From Fimenecus sp045543095 (GTDB taxonomy: Bacteria; Bacillota; Clostridia; Oscillospirales; Acutalibacteraceae), in the NCBI GenBank assembly GCA_045543095.1, contig JAZQMC010000028.1, positions 1 to 64,000 of the forward strand: DNA of 64,000 bases. Direction: 5' to 3'. Within the stretch, counting starts at the first letter, position 1, and each line of letters begins with the position of its first letter. The translations under genes were made by a program, and so were the position numbers. Shown in pieces: positions 6,560 through 14,107 of the stretch. The notes under the pieces are model-generated. The model made no database searches and had not been told where the DNA came from. It saw only the letters and a list, made by a program, of their open reading frames with translations.

Positions 6560-8013
6560 CAAGAATATGGCCTATAAAAAATAACATTCATCAGGTTGTT
6601 GATTATGCATCAAACAAAAGTAAAACGGATTTATCAAAATACTCAGACCTGATTGATGCGCTTCATTATGCAGCCGATGATGAAAAAACAAATCTCGAAA
6701 ACGAGCAAAGGCTACTTGTTGAAGGCATCAACTGTGACCCCGATATTGCTGCACGACAGATGATTGATACCAAAGAGATTTACGGAAAGACCGATGGTGT
6801 AGTTGCTTATCACGCATATATTTCTTTCAAGCTCGGTGAAGTTTCACCCGAAGAAGCGCAACAGGTTGCAATGGAAGTTGCAAATAAAATGTGGGGCAAG
6901 GATTATGAAATGATTGTTGCAACTCATCTTAATGCTAACTGTGTTCACTGTCATATAGTCATTAATTCTGTTTCAATGACTGACGGAAGAAAGATGAACG
7001 AAAACAAAGCTATGTATCAGCTTTTCAGAAAGACGAGTGATGCAGTCTGTCTTGAACACGGATTATCTGTAATCGAAAAACCGAAAGGCAAACGCATACC
7101 TTATAACATTTATAAAGCAATGCAGAAAGGCATCAAAACAAAATACGATTATATGCGTGACGATATTGATTACGCAATTATAAGAAGTGCAAACGAAAAG
7201 CAGTTTTTCAGAATAATGACGCAGAAGGGTTATTGGTTTGATAACGGAAAGATAGCTTACCGCAATGATGAGCACGCAGTGAAGCTCACAACCCTCGGTG
7301 AAATTTACACCTATGAAAAAATCAGAGAACGGATTTACTCTCAGGATAAATTTGCGGCAAACAACAATTTCAGAAATTATTTATATGCCAATGCCTTTTT
7401 ACAGAAGCAGATATTTGTTTTCAATTACAAGGGTTATGAGTTTAAAGAATCAAGAGAATGTTACAGACATCCTGAAACCTTTAACCGAATGGTTTCTGAT
7501 TTTACAAAGCTGATTGTGGGCGGTGCCGTAATTGGTGCACCTGTTATTTCACTTTTGTTTCTTGCTTTGCTTTTTGCAGGAGCAATAGCCGAAAAGAATA
7601 ACTGCAACCCTCATCCTTTCTCACCGAAGATGAAATATTCGTCTCCGAGAATTGAGTTTATGCAAGACCAGATTGACCTTGCAATAAATGAAAAGCTTTA
7701 TGATTTTGCAGAGGTTGATAAGTTCATTTCAAAGACAGAGCTTCGTATTGAAGAACTGAAAAGTCAGCGTAACAAAATCTACAACCAAATAAGAAGATGC
7801 AATGACCCGACGGACAAGGAAAACCTTGTTGACCGTCGGGATTCTTTTACGGCTGAAATCGGTAAGCTTCGTGAAAAGCTGAAGCTTGCTAAAAGAATTA
7901 TAAAAGACAGTCCTGAGCTTGAGGTAAAGCTTGAAACGGAAAAGCAACTTATCCGTGAATGGTATTTCCCCGAAAGGCAAAGGGATAAAGAAAAACATTA
8001 TGAAGAGAGGTGA
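6550..8013 (+). CDS. HUH relaxase / mobilization nuclease
   Basis: 487 residues. The relaxase domain (about 1-190) carries the metal-binding triad in HLNANCVHCHIVIN (His126, His133, His135) and a candidate catalytic tyrosine in VVDYASN near the N-terminus. It should nick oriT and lead the transferred strand. A hydrophobic stretch at about 318-345 (GGAVIGAPVISLLFLALLF) predicts a membrane segment, followed by a charged, probably coiled-coil C-terminus. Coupled to mobC upstream and followed by a small gene and parB. No conjugative secretion genes are in view, so transfer would need a helper element. Confidence 0.85.
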   Translation: MAVTRIWPIKNNIHQVVDYASNKSKTDLSKYSDLIDALHYAADDEKTNLENEQRLLVEGINCDPDIAARQMIDTKEIYGKTDGVVAYHAYISFKLGEVSPEEAQQVAMEVANKMWGKDYEMIVATHLNANCVHCHIVINSVSMTDGRKMNENKAMYQLFRKTSDAVCLEHGLSVIEKPKGKRIPYNIYKAMQKGIKTKYDYMRDDIDYAIIRSANEKQFFRIMTQKGYWFDNGKIAYRNDEHAVKLTTLGEIYTYEKIRERIYSQDKFAANNNFRNYLYANAFLQKQIFVFNYKGYEFKESRECYRHPETFNRMVSDFTKLIVGGAVIGAPVISLLFLALLFAGAIAEKNNCNPHPFSPKMKYSSPRIEFMQDQIDLAINEKLYDFAEVDKFISKTELRIEELKSQRNKIYNQIRRCNDPTDKENLVDRRDSFTAEIGKLREKLKLAKRIIKDSPELEVKLETEKQLIREWYFPERQRDKEKHYEER

Positions 8014-8018
8014 TATGT

Positions 8019-8231
8019 ATGCATCCGGAAGAATTATGTAGGATGATTCAATGCAATGAAGATAATGCCACAGAAGATACAGTGTATGAGCGTGAAATGA
8101 CATCAGACGAGTATCTTGATAAGTATTTCGGTACTAAACAGTTTTCTGTGAAAAAGTATTTAAGACTTGCAGAAGAAGAACGCAGGCAGAGAAAAGAAAG
8201 TAAAAGATTATATTATTATGGAGGAAAATAA
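8019..8231 (+). CDS. Small charged protein between relaxase and ParB
   Basis: 70 residues from ATG 8019, which has a better spaced GAGAGGTG ribosome binding site than the in-frame GTG at 8010. Acidic N-terminal half, then SDEYLDKYFGTKQFSVKKYL and a very basic tail. No known domain recognised. It begins 5 bp after the relaxase stop, and its last codons contain the ribosome binding site of the ParB-like gene, which starts immediately after its stop, so the three are one operon. Confidence 0.6.
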   Translation: MHPEELCRMIQCNEDNATEDTVYEREMTSDEYLDKYFGTKQFSVKKYLRLAEEERRQRKESKRLYYYGGK

Positions 8232-9107
8232 ATGAATAATAATTTGAAATCACCGGTAAACATTCCGGTAGAAAAAATCCGTCCCTTTGAGGGACATCCG
8301 TATAAGGTCTTATACAATGAAGAGATGAACACTCTGATTGACAGCATTCAGCAGAAAGGCATTATCTCACCGATTGTTGTAAGACCACTCGAAAACACAG
8401 ACGATGAATATGAGATTATCTCAGGTCATCGCAGACTCAGAGCATCAGTAAAAGCAGGGCTGGAAACAGTACCTGCTTTAATTTATGCAGTCAGCCGTGA
8501 TGAAGCGGCAATTATGCTTGTGGACAGTAATCTTCACAGAGAGCATATTTTGCCGAGTGAAAAGGCGTTTGCGCTCAAATTAAAAATGGATGCAATGAGC
8601 AGACAGGGACAGAGAACAGATTTAACTTCCACCCAAGTTGGGCGGAAGTTAGAAACAGCAGAAATTATAGGTGCGCAGATTAACGAAAGTAAAAATCAAG
8701 TCCGCAGGTATATCCGTCTGACTTATCTCATTCCCGAACTGCTTGAAATGATGGACGAAGATAAAATTGCTTTATCAGTGGGTGTAGAGCTTTCGTTCCT
8801 TGATGAGCAGATGCAGTATGACTTGCTTCGTGTAATTGAGGAGCTGGACTGTACACCGTCATATTCTCAGGCTTGGCATATGCACAGGGATTTCAATGAA
8901 GGTACACTCACTATCGAAAGTATGGAAAACACTCTCGCATCAGAAAAACCGAATCAGAAACCGATGTGCAAAGTCCCCATTGAAAAGCTGCAGAAAATCG
9001 CACCTAAGGTTAAGGATAAAGATTTTGAAGATTTTGTACTGAAGGCTTGCGAGCATTACTACAAATATCTTCAGCGTCAGCGAAGCCGTGACCGAGACGC
9101 ACGGTAA
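8232..9107 (+). CDS. ParB/Spo0J-like partition protein
   Basis: 291 residues. N-terminal ParB domain: VEKIRPFEGHPYK, then ISGHRRLRA (arginine patch at about 65-68) and VDSNLHREHILPSEKAFA, which is the CTP/DNA-binding core. A helix-turn-helix region follows (about 125-200, SKNQVRRYIRLTYLIPELL), then a C-terminal dimerisation tail. ParB-like proteins of integrative elements act in maintenance or regulation of the element. No ParA partner is adjacent. Sits in the mob operon directly after the small gene. Confidence 0.85.
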   Translation: MNNNLKSPVNIPVEKIRPFEGHPYKVLYNEEMNTLIDSIQQKGIISPIVVRPLENTDDEYEIISGHRRLRASVKAGLETVPALIYAVSRDEAAIMLVDSNLHREHILPSEKAFALKLKMDAMSRQGQRTDLTSTQVGRKLETAEIIGAQINESKNQVRRYIRLTYLIPELLEMMDEDKIALSVGVELSFLDEQMQYDLLRVIEELDCTPSYSQAWHMHRDFNEGTLTIESMENTLASEKPNQKPMCKVPIEKLQKIAPKVKDKDFEDFVLKACEHYYKYLQRQRSRDRDAR

Positions 9108-9134
9108 TCCACACATTTGTATAGGAGGAATTAT

Positions 9135-9335
9135 ATGAGTAAAATTGATATAAATGATTTAAGCAAAAATCCTGATTACTGTTTTGCGGCTTTGAAGCTT
9201 ATTGAACAGTTGTTCAGGGACGGGAAGATTCCCGAGTATATGTTCCGCAACATCTTAAGCGAGTATGCGGATATTGTTGATGAAACCGAATTTGTAAAAG
9301 GAAACCACAATCAGATAAAGGAGGAATGTGCATGA
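9135..9335 (+). CDS. Short helical protein coupled to the recombinase
   Basis: 66 residues from ATG 9135 (ribosome binding site AGGAGGAATTAT). The segment ALKLIEQLFRDGKIPEYMF resembles the short SHOCT-type oligomerisation helices. Its TGA stop overlaps the recombinase ATG (ATGA at 9332-9335), so translation is coupled. Small partners in this position may act as recombinase accessory factors; this is inference from position. Confidence 0.6.
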   Translation: MSKIDINDLSKNPDYCFAALKLIEQLFRDGKIPEYMFRNILSEYADIVDETEFVKGNHNQIKEECA

Positions 9336-10936
9336 TAAATTCTGATTTCGGAAAGCGCAGAGTTGTAATCTATGCCCGTGTTTCCACGGAACACGAGGCT
9401 CAGATTTCGGCTCTTGAAAATCAGCTGGATTGGTATGAGCCAATCCTTGCTGCAAGACCTGAATGGGAGCTCGTCGGCAGATATATTGACGAGGGTATCA
9501 CGGGTACCTCTGCCGAGAAAAGACCGCAGTTTATGAAAATGATTCGTGATGCCAAGCAGAAAAAGTTTGATATGATTATCACCCGTGAGGTGTCACGATT
9601 TGCGAGAAATACTGTTGACACTTTGCAGTACACGAGAGATCTGAAGGCAAAGGGCGTTGAGGTGTTCTTCATCAACGACAACATCAAAACCTTTGACGGT
9701 GACGGCGAATTGCGTCTTACCATTATGGCAACTCTTGCTCAGGACGAAAGCCGTAAAACCTCGGTGCGAGTAAAAAGCGGACAGCAGACCTCTATGAACA
9801 ACGGCACATTCTACGGCAACGGCAATATCTTGGGTTACAGAAGACATCAGGAGCTTCTGCCCGACAACAAGAAAAAGGTAGATTTCATTATCGACCCGGA
9901 GCAGGCGGAAACGGTAAAGCTCATATACGAAATGTATCTTGCAGGCAACGGCCTTACCAAGATAAAGGAAGAGCTTGAACGCCGGGGCAGAAAAACTGCT
10001 ATGGGCAAAACAAGGTGGTACGAAACCGTAATAGGCCACGTGCTGAAAAACACATTCTACTGCGGAATCATAACCTACCACAAGGAGTATACTCCCGACT
10101 ATCTCACTCAAAAGAAAATCAAGAATTACGGTGAGATTGACCTGATACAGGTAAAAGGGAGACACGAGCCGATTATATCTGAAGAAGACTTTGAAAGGGT
10201 GCAATTAATTATGGCAAGTAAAACAGCTCAGATGAAAAATCTTAACACAGGCAGAAGAAGTACAACAGGCAAAAGACCGAGAACAACAGTATGGGGCAAG
10301 CTCCTTATTTGCGAGTGCGGTCACAGATTCAATACGAAGCTCTGCAGAAAAGAGGGAGATAAATCCATTATAGGCTATCAGTGCTATGACTCGGTGCGTA
10401 CCGGGTCATACGAGAGCCGAAAGAAAAAGGGTTTACCCCTTGAGGGCATTTGCCGTGTACCTATGATTCCCGAGTGGAAGCTGCAGATGATGGCAAATTA
10501 TATTTTCCGCAACTATCTCTCGGAAAAGGATAAGGTACTTGCTCTTGCCAACTCAATGCTTGAAGCTCACATTGATGACAAAGAGGATGATGTGGATTAT
10601 GAGGCTATCATTGAGAAAAAGTGCAGAGAGGTTGAACGGCACAGAACGAAGCTCAGTAATTTTATTGATATGAGGGCAGAGGGTGAAATTGATAAAGAAT
10701 CTTACACAAAGAAAACTGGCGAGGTGAAAGAAGAGATTGCAAAGCTGACTGCCGAAATCGAAGAGCTTCAGCTAAAGCTTAACAAAGAGCCTGTGATTAC
10801 GGATTACAGGGACAAGCTGACGGTGCTTCAATATGCACTCGAGCAGTACACAAATGCGGATGACAGCGACATCCCCGAAAGTGTGATTGAGGCCTTTGTA
10901 GTGAAGATTGTAGTAAGGCAAGACGGCTTCGACTAG
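9332..10936 (+). CDS. Large serine recombinase, ended by an in-frame amber codon
   Basis: 534 residues. N-terminal resolvase domain with the nucleophile in YARVST (Ser18), then the Recombinase domain (about 165-290), a zinc ribbon (ICECGHRF and later cysteines) and a coiled coil (about 420-500). It integrates and excises the element at an att site, normally next to this gene. Start ATG 9332 is spaced correctly from GGAGG; ATG 9326 is too close. The frame ends in DGFD followed by TAG, but remains open for 58 further codons to 11113, beginning YLRFDGDPG. The TAG probably replaces a tryptophan codon, so the protein lacks its usual tail. Confidence 0.85.
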   Translation: MINSDFGKRRVVIYARVSTEHEAQISALENQLDWYEPILAARPEWELVGRYIDEGITGTSAEKRPQFMKMIRDAKQKKFDMIITREVSRFARNTVDTLQYTRDLKAKGVEVFFINDNIKTFDGDGELRLTIMATLAQDESRKTSVRVKSGQQTSMNNGTFYGNGNILGYRRHQELLPDNKKKVDFIIDPEQAETVKLIYEMYLAGNGLTKIKEELERRGRKTAMGKTRWYETVIGHVLKNTFYCGIITYHKEYTPDYLTQKKIKNYGEIDLIQVKGRHEPIISEEDFERVQLIMASKTAQMKNLNTGRRSTTGKRPRTTVWGKLLICECGHRFNTKLCRKEGDKSIIGYQCYDSVRTGSYESRKKKGLPLEGICRVPMIPEWKLQMMANYIFRNYLSEKDKVLALANSMLEAHIDDKEDDVDYEAIIEKKCREVERHRTKLSNFIDMRAEGEIDKESYTKKTGEVKEEIAKLTAEIEELQLKLNKEPVITDYRDKLTVLQYALEQYTNADDSDIPESVIEAFVVKIVVRQDGFD

Positions 10937-11113
10937 TATCTTCGTTTTGACGGAGACCCGGGTGACCCTCTGCACATGAAAACCGAGGGAAAAAGGAGAA
11001 AAAACAGTTCTGTTTCTGTGGTTGGCGGTAAACTGCCAACCAAGCAGAATTGCGACACAGGCAGCTATCAAGGATATGAAATAAGAACAACTTATTTCAT
11101 ACGGAATAAATAA
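10937..11113 (+). pseudogene. Disconnected C-terminal tail of the serine recombinase
   Basis: In the same frame as the recombinase, directly after TAG 10934-10936, 58 sense codons follow (YLRFDGDPGDP, later KTEGKRRKN) before TAA at 11111-11113. The composition is protein-like and the position matches the C-terminal end of this recombinase group. It has no ribosome binding site of its own. Read-through or a suppressor tRNA would restore a roughly 593-residue protein. Confidence 0.65.
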
Positions 11114-11116
11114 AAA

Positions 11117-11143
11117 TGTAGGGGACGATGCCCACATCGTCTC
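11117..11143. repeat. Partial dispersed repeat at the element boundary
   Basis: TGTAGGGGACGATG followed by CATCGTC is the left arm of the dispersed repeat seen complete at 31642-31718 and split at 54025-54196. It begins three bases after the recombinase tail stop, marking the probable right end of the mobile element. Confidence 0.6.
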
Positions 11144-11155
11144 ATAAATACAAAT

Positions 11156-11189
11156 AAAAATCCCCATCGATTTTTCGGTGGGGATTTTT
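11156..11189. terminator. Bidirectional terminator
   Basis: AAAAATCCCCA/TGGGGATTTTT stem with A and T tracts on both sides, between the mobile element and the aldo/keto reductase gene. Confidence 0.75.
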
Positions 11190-11223
11190 GTGTTATAGGG
11201 TTTATTTGTCGGCGTGAATATGT

Positions 11224-11229
11224 TATACT
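11224..11229 (+). promoter_or_regulatory. Extended -10 promoter of the aldo/keto reductase
   Basis: TGTTATACT (hexamer 11224-11229), 31 bp before the GTG start. No good -35 is visible. Confidence 0.4.
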
Positions 11230-11260
11230 GTAAAAAAGTTACAAATTAGGGGATGATTTT

Positions 11261-12172
11261 GTGTACAGCATAGAATTAGGTAAAAGCGGATTGCAAGTGC
11301 CTACCGTTGCGGTTGGGTGTATGCGTATTAACAATATGAACGGAAAAGAAATCTCTGCGTTTATTGATAAGGCGCTTGAAAACGGAGCAAATTTCTTTGA
11401 CCACGCCGATATTTACGGTGGTGGACAAAGCGAAGTTATATTCGGCAAAGCAATTTCACCCTCAATGCGTGAAAATATCATTATTCAGACAAAATGCGGT
11501 ATTCGTAGCGGTCAGTTTGACTTTTCTTATGAGCATATTGTGAATTCGGTTGACGGCAGTCTTAAAAGACTCGGCACGGAGTATATTGATGTTTTGCTTC
11601 TTCACCGTCCCGATGCACTTATGGAGCCTGAAGAAGTGGCAAAGGCATTTGATTATTTAAAATCGTCGGGTAAAGTTCGTCATTTTGGTGTTTCAAATCA
11701 AAATCCATATCAGATGAAGCTCTTACAGAATTCACTTGATATGCCGATTTGTGCAAATCAGTTGCAATTCGGTGTTATGCACACACCAATGATTCAATCG
11801 GGAATAAATGTGAATATGTATAACGAGGCAGGTGTTAACCGCGACGGTGGGGTGCTCGATTTCTGCCGACTTAACAAGATTACAATTCAACCTTGGTCCC
11901 CAATGCAATACGGATTTTTCAAGGGTTGCTTTATTGATAACGAAAAATTCCCCGAATTGAACGAAACTCTCAAAAAAATAGGGGATAAGTACGGCGTATC
12001 AAAGACAACTATGGCGTTTGCGTGGATTCTTCGTCACCCCGCAAAAATGCAACCTGTTACGGGCACTACAAATCTTACCCGCCTTAGTGATTGCTTAAAA
12101 GCGAGTGAAATTCAGATTACCCGTGAAGAATGGTACGAAATTTATCGTTCAGCAGGCAATGTTTTGCCGTAA
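11261..12172 (+). CDS. Aldo/keto reductase
   Basis: 303 residues, the normal family length. The catalytic tetrad is visible: Asp47 and Tyr52 in FFDHADIYGGG, Lys78 in IIIQTKCG and His115 in VLLLHRPD; the C-terminus has the NADPH-binding segment (TGTTNLTRL). It should reduce aldehydes or ketones with NAD(P)H in the cytosol; substrate unknown. The start is GTG 11261 with AGGGGA about 8 nt upstream. The YczE-like membrane protein gene follows after 15 bp and is probably co-transcribed. Confidence 0.9.
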   Translation: MYSIELGKSGLQVPTVAVGCMRINNMNGKEISAFIDKALENGANFFDHADIYGGGQSEVIFGKAISPSMRENIIIQTKCGIRSGQFDFSYEHIVNSVDGSLKRLGTEYIDVLLLHRPDALMEPEEVAKAFDYLKSSGKVRHFGVSNQNPYQMKLLQNSLDMPICANQLQFGVMHTPMIQSGINVNMYNEAGVNRDGGVLDFCRLNKITIQPWSPMQYGFFKGCFIDNEKFPELNETLKKIGDKYGVSKTTMAFAWILRHPAKMQPVTGTTNLTRLSDCLKASEIQITREEWYEIYRSAGNVLP

Positions 12173-12187
12173 TTTTGTAGGTGTGAA

Positions 12188-12871
12188 ATGAAGAAAAAGG
12201 TTTTTTATACAGAAAATTCATATATTTTGGGGCTTGTAATAATGGCATTTGCTGCTGCGTTTACTGAAAAAGCGGATTTTGGTATGTCAATGGTGGTAGC
12301 CCCCGCATACATATTACATTTGAAAGTGTCAGAGTTTCTGCCTTGGTTTACATTCGGTGTGGCAGAATACATTTTTCAAGGACTTTTAATTGTTATAACA
12401 GTAATTATAATGCGAAAATTCAAGCTTTCTTATTTGTTCTCGTTCGTAACTGCGGTGATTTACGGCACATTACTTGACTGTGCAATGTCAATTGTTGCTA
12501 TCTTACCCGAAAATACTTTTGCAATACGATTGTTGTGGTATATTCTCGGCACTGTGCTTTGTTCTTTTGCGGTATCTCTGTTTTTTCACACATATATTTC
12601 GCCCGAGGCTTACGAATTGATAGTAAAAGAATTCTCACAGAAGTTCAAATGCAACATAAACAAGGTGAAAACTGTTTACGACTGCGTAAGCGTGGTTTTA
12701 GGAATTGTAATGTCGTTTTCATTTTTCGGTTTAGGCATGTTTAAGGGCGTGGGTATTGGTACAATATTCTGTGCGTTGATTAACGGTTTTTTAATCGGCA
12801 GATTTTCGAAATTGCTTGAAAAACACTTTGAATTTAAAAATAAATTTAATGCGGAGAAATATTTTAAATAG
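12188..12871 (+). CDS. YczE/DUF6198-like integral membrane protein
   Basis: 227 residues with about five hydrophobic segments (near 12-32, 50-75, 80-105, 110-130, 160-205). The N-terminal half (GLVIMAFAAAFTEKADFGMSM) matches the YczE/YitT-like membrane family, whose function is unclear. ATG 12188 lies 15 bp behind the aldo/keto reductase with AGGTGTGAA as ribosome binding site. It ends in TAG, showing that TAG is a normal stop in this genome. A terminator-like hairpin follows. Confidence 0.75.
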   Translation: MKKKVFYTENSYILGLVIMAFAAAFTEKADFGMSMVVAPAYILHLKVSEFLPWFTFGVAEYIFQGLLIVITVIIMRKFKLSYLFSFVTAVIYGTLLDCAMSIVAILPENTFAIRLLWYILGTVLCSFAVSLFFHTYISPEAYELIVKEFSQKFKCNINKVKTVYDCVSVVLGIVMSFSFFGLGMFKGVGIGTIFCALINGFLIGRFSKLLEKHFEFKNKFNAEKYFK

Positions 12872-12878
12872 TTTTATT

Positions 12879-12909
12879 GTGGCGGGAGATACTCTCGCCA
12901 TATTCTTTT
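12879..12909 (+). terminator. Terminator-like hairpin
   Basis: GGCGGGAG / CTCTCGCC with a three-base loop (12881-12899), followed by a T-rich stretch; ends the aldo/keto reductase unit. Confidence 0.5.
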
Positions 12910-12911
12910 AA

Positions 12912-12940
12912 TTGACAAACCGTTGAGTTTATCGTAATAT
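12912..12940 (+). promoter_or_regulatory. Promoter of the anchored protein gene
   Basis: TTGACA (12912-12917), 17 bp spacer, TAATAT (12935-12940). Confidence 0.7.
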
Positions 12941-12982
12941 ATTTTTATGGATTGGCTTTTTTTGTAAAAAGGGGATTTGATT

Positions 12983-13948
12983 ATGGCAAAGAAAACTTTA
13001 ACACCAGAGCAGATAGAGATTAAGCGAATTAAAAAAGAGAATTCTGCAAAAAATGGTACAAGCATTCTCGCAATTATTCTTGCCGTTGTACTTGCTTTCG
13101 GTGTATTCTCGTTTGGCAAAGATGCAGGCATTAAAAAGGGAGAAAAAGCAGGTGCGAAAGTGGATATGTCTGCGGAACAGGATAATATAGTTAATGAGAA
13201 TTCAGATATATCTTCTAATGAAACCGTGCCACAAAATTCACAAAACGAAGATGTAAATTCGCAATCACAATCCGAAGATAATAAAAATGAGAATAAGGAT
13301 GAGCCTGCCCCAAAAGATGAGCCATTATCTGATGACCCTACGGATTGGTCAAAAGAGCAGATTGCAGAATTTTATAAAAAAGCAGCGGCAAAATCACATG
13401 ATGGAGTTGAGTCCTCACAGACAATGGCAATGCCAAAACTTGTGGTTAATGACGGTAATGGTGCAATGAACTGGTTCGTGCAGATTTTAATTCCCGTAAT
13501 CAACTCTGTTCTTGAAAAGAACACAACAACTTATGGTGGAATAACAGGTGGTTATGCAAATCTTGTTGGCTCTGATATGGAAAAAGCAAGGGCCTATAAA
13601 GAGGGCGATTATACCATTATTGAAATGCAGATGGTTGAGCAGACTGATGGTATTTACGGCGATGCACAGGGCGGAACAGTAGGTCATGCAATAAATGTTT
13701 TAGGTAATGTTGCAACTGCTGCAGAGCAATTCCCTGATTTTGATATTAAATTTGAAGAAGCTGATATCAAAGTGCATTATGCTGAGCCGATTGTAAAGGT
13801 TAAAATCAATAAGGATGGCATTATTGAAAAAGGAACATGGAGCTATACTTCAGAAGTTTATATAAGACATTTGCAAATCAACTCAATTATGATTGATAAG
13901 GCAGATGCAGAAATTGAATATGTAATCACAGTCGGTGGTGGATTCTAA
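12983..13948 (+). CDS. Membrane-anchored extracytoplasmic protein, unknown function
   Basis: 321 residues. A basic N-terminus precedes one membrane segment (about 28-45, SILAIILAVVLAFGVFSF), then a low-complexity Asn/Glu/Ser linker (about 60-120) and a globular domain of about 200 residues that begins near DPTDWSKEQIAEFYKKAA. This is a type II or signal-anchor protein facing outside. I do not recognise the domain; it lacks catalytic signatures. Start: ATG 12983 is 8 nt behind AGGGG and preferred over the upstream TTG. It has its own promoter and a strong terminator. Confidence 0.7.
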   Translation: MAKKTLTPEQIEIKRIKKENSAKNGTSILAIILAVVLAFGVFSFGKDAGIKKGEKAGAKVDMSAEQDNIVNENSDISSNETVPQNSQNEDVNSQSQSEDNKNENKDEPAPKDEPLSDDPTDWSKEQIAEFYKKAAAKSHDGVESSQTMAMPKLVVNDGNGAMNWFVQILIPVINSVLEKNTTTYGGITGGYANLVGSDMEKARAYKEGDYTIIEMQMVEQTDGIYGDAQGGTVGHAINVLGNVATAAEQFPDFDIKFEEADIKVHYAEPIVKVKINKDGIIEKGTWSYTSEVYIRHLQINSIMIDKADAEIEYVITVGGGF

Positions 13949-13959
13949 AGCATAAAACA

Positions 13960-13990
13960 ATCCCTTGGAGCAATCCAAGGGGTTATTTTT
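13960..13990 (+). terminator. Rho-independent terminator
   Basis: CCCTTGGA/TCCAAGGG stem with GCAA tetraloop, then GTTATTTTT. Confidence 0.8.
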
Positions 13991-14042
13991 GCTCATCTTT
14001 GATAATTTTTTAACACGAAGTCGATTAAGTAGGCTTTTTCTA

Positions 14043-14072
14043 TTGACATTATAACCTAAAAAAATGTATAAT
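14043..14072 (+). promoter_or_regulatory. Promoter of the SDR operon
   Basis: TTGACA (14043-14048), 18 bp, TATAAT (14067-14072). Transcription should begin near 14079, which argues against the ATG at 14081 and for ATG 14108 as the start of the first gene. Confidence 0.75.
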
Positions 14073-14107
14073 TATTTCGTATGAATAATAAAGATGGGGG
14101 TATTCCT

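Noticed and set aside
10934..10936. Genome-wide reassignment of TAG
   Set aside because: The YczE-like gene ends at TAG (12869-12871) in a normal context with a terminator behind it, so TAG serves as stop here.
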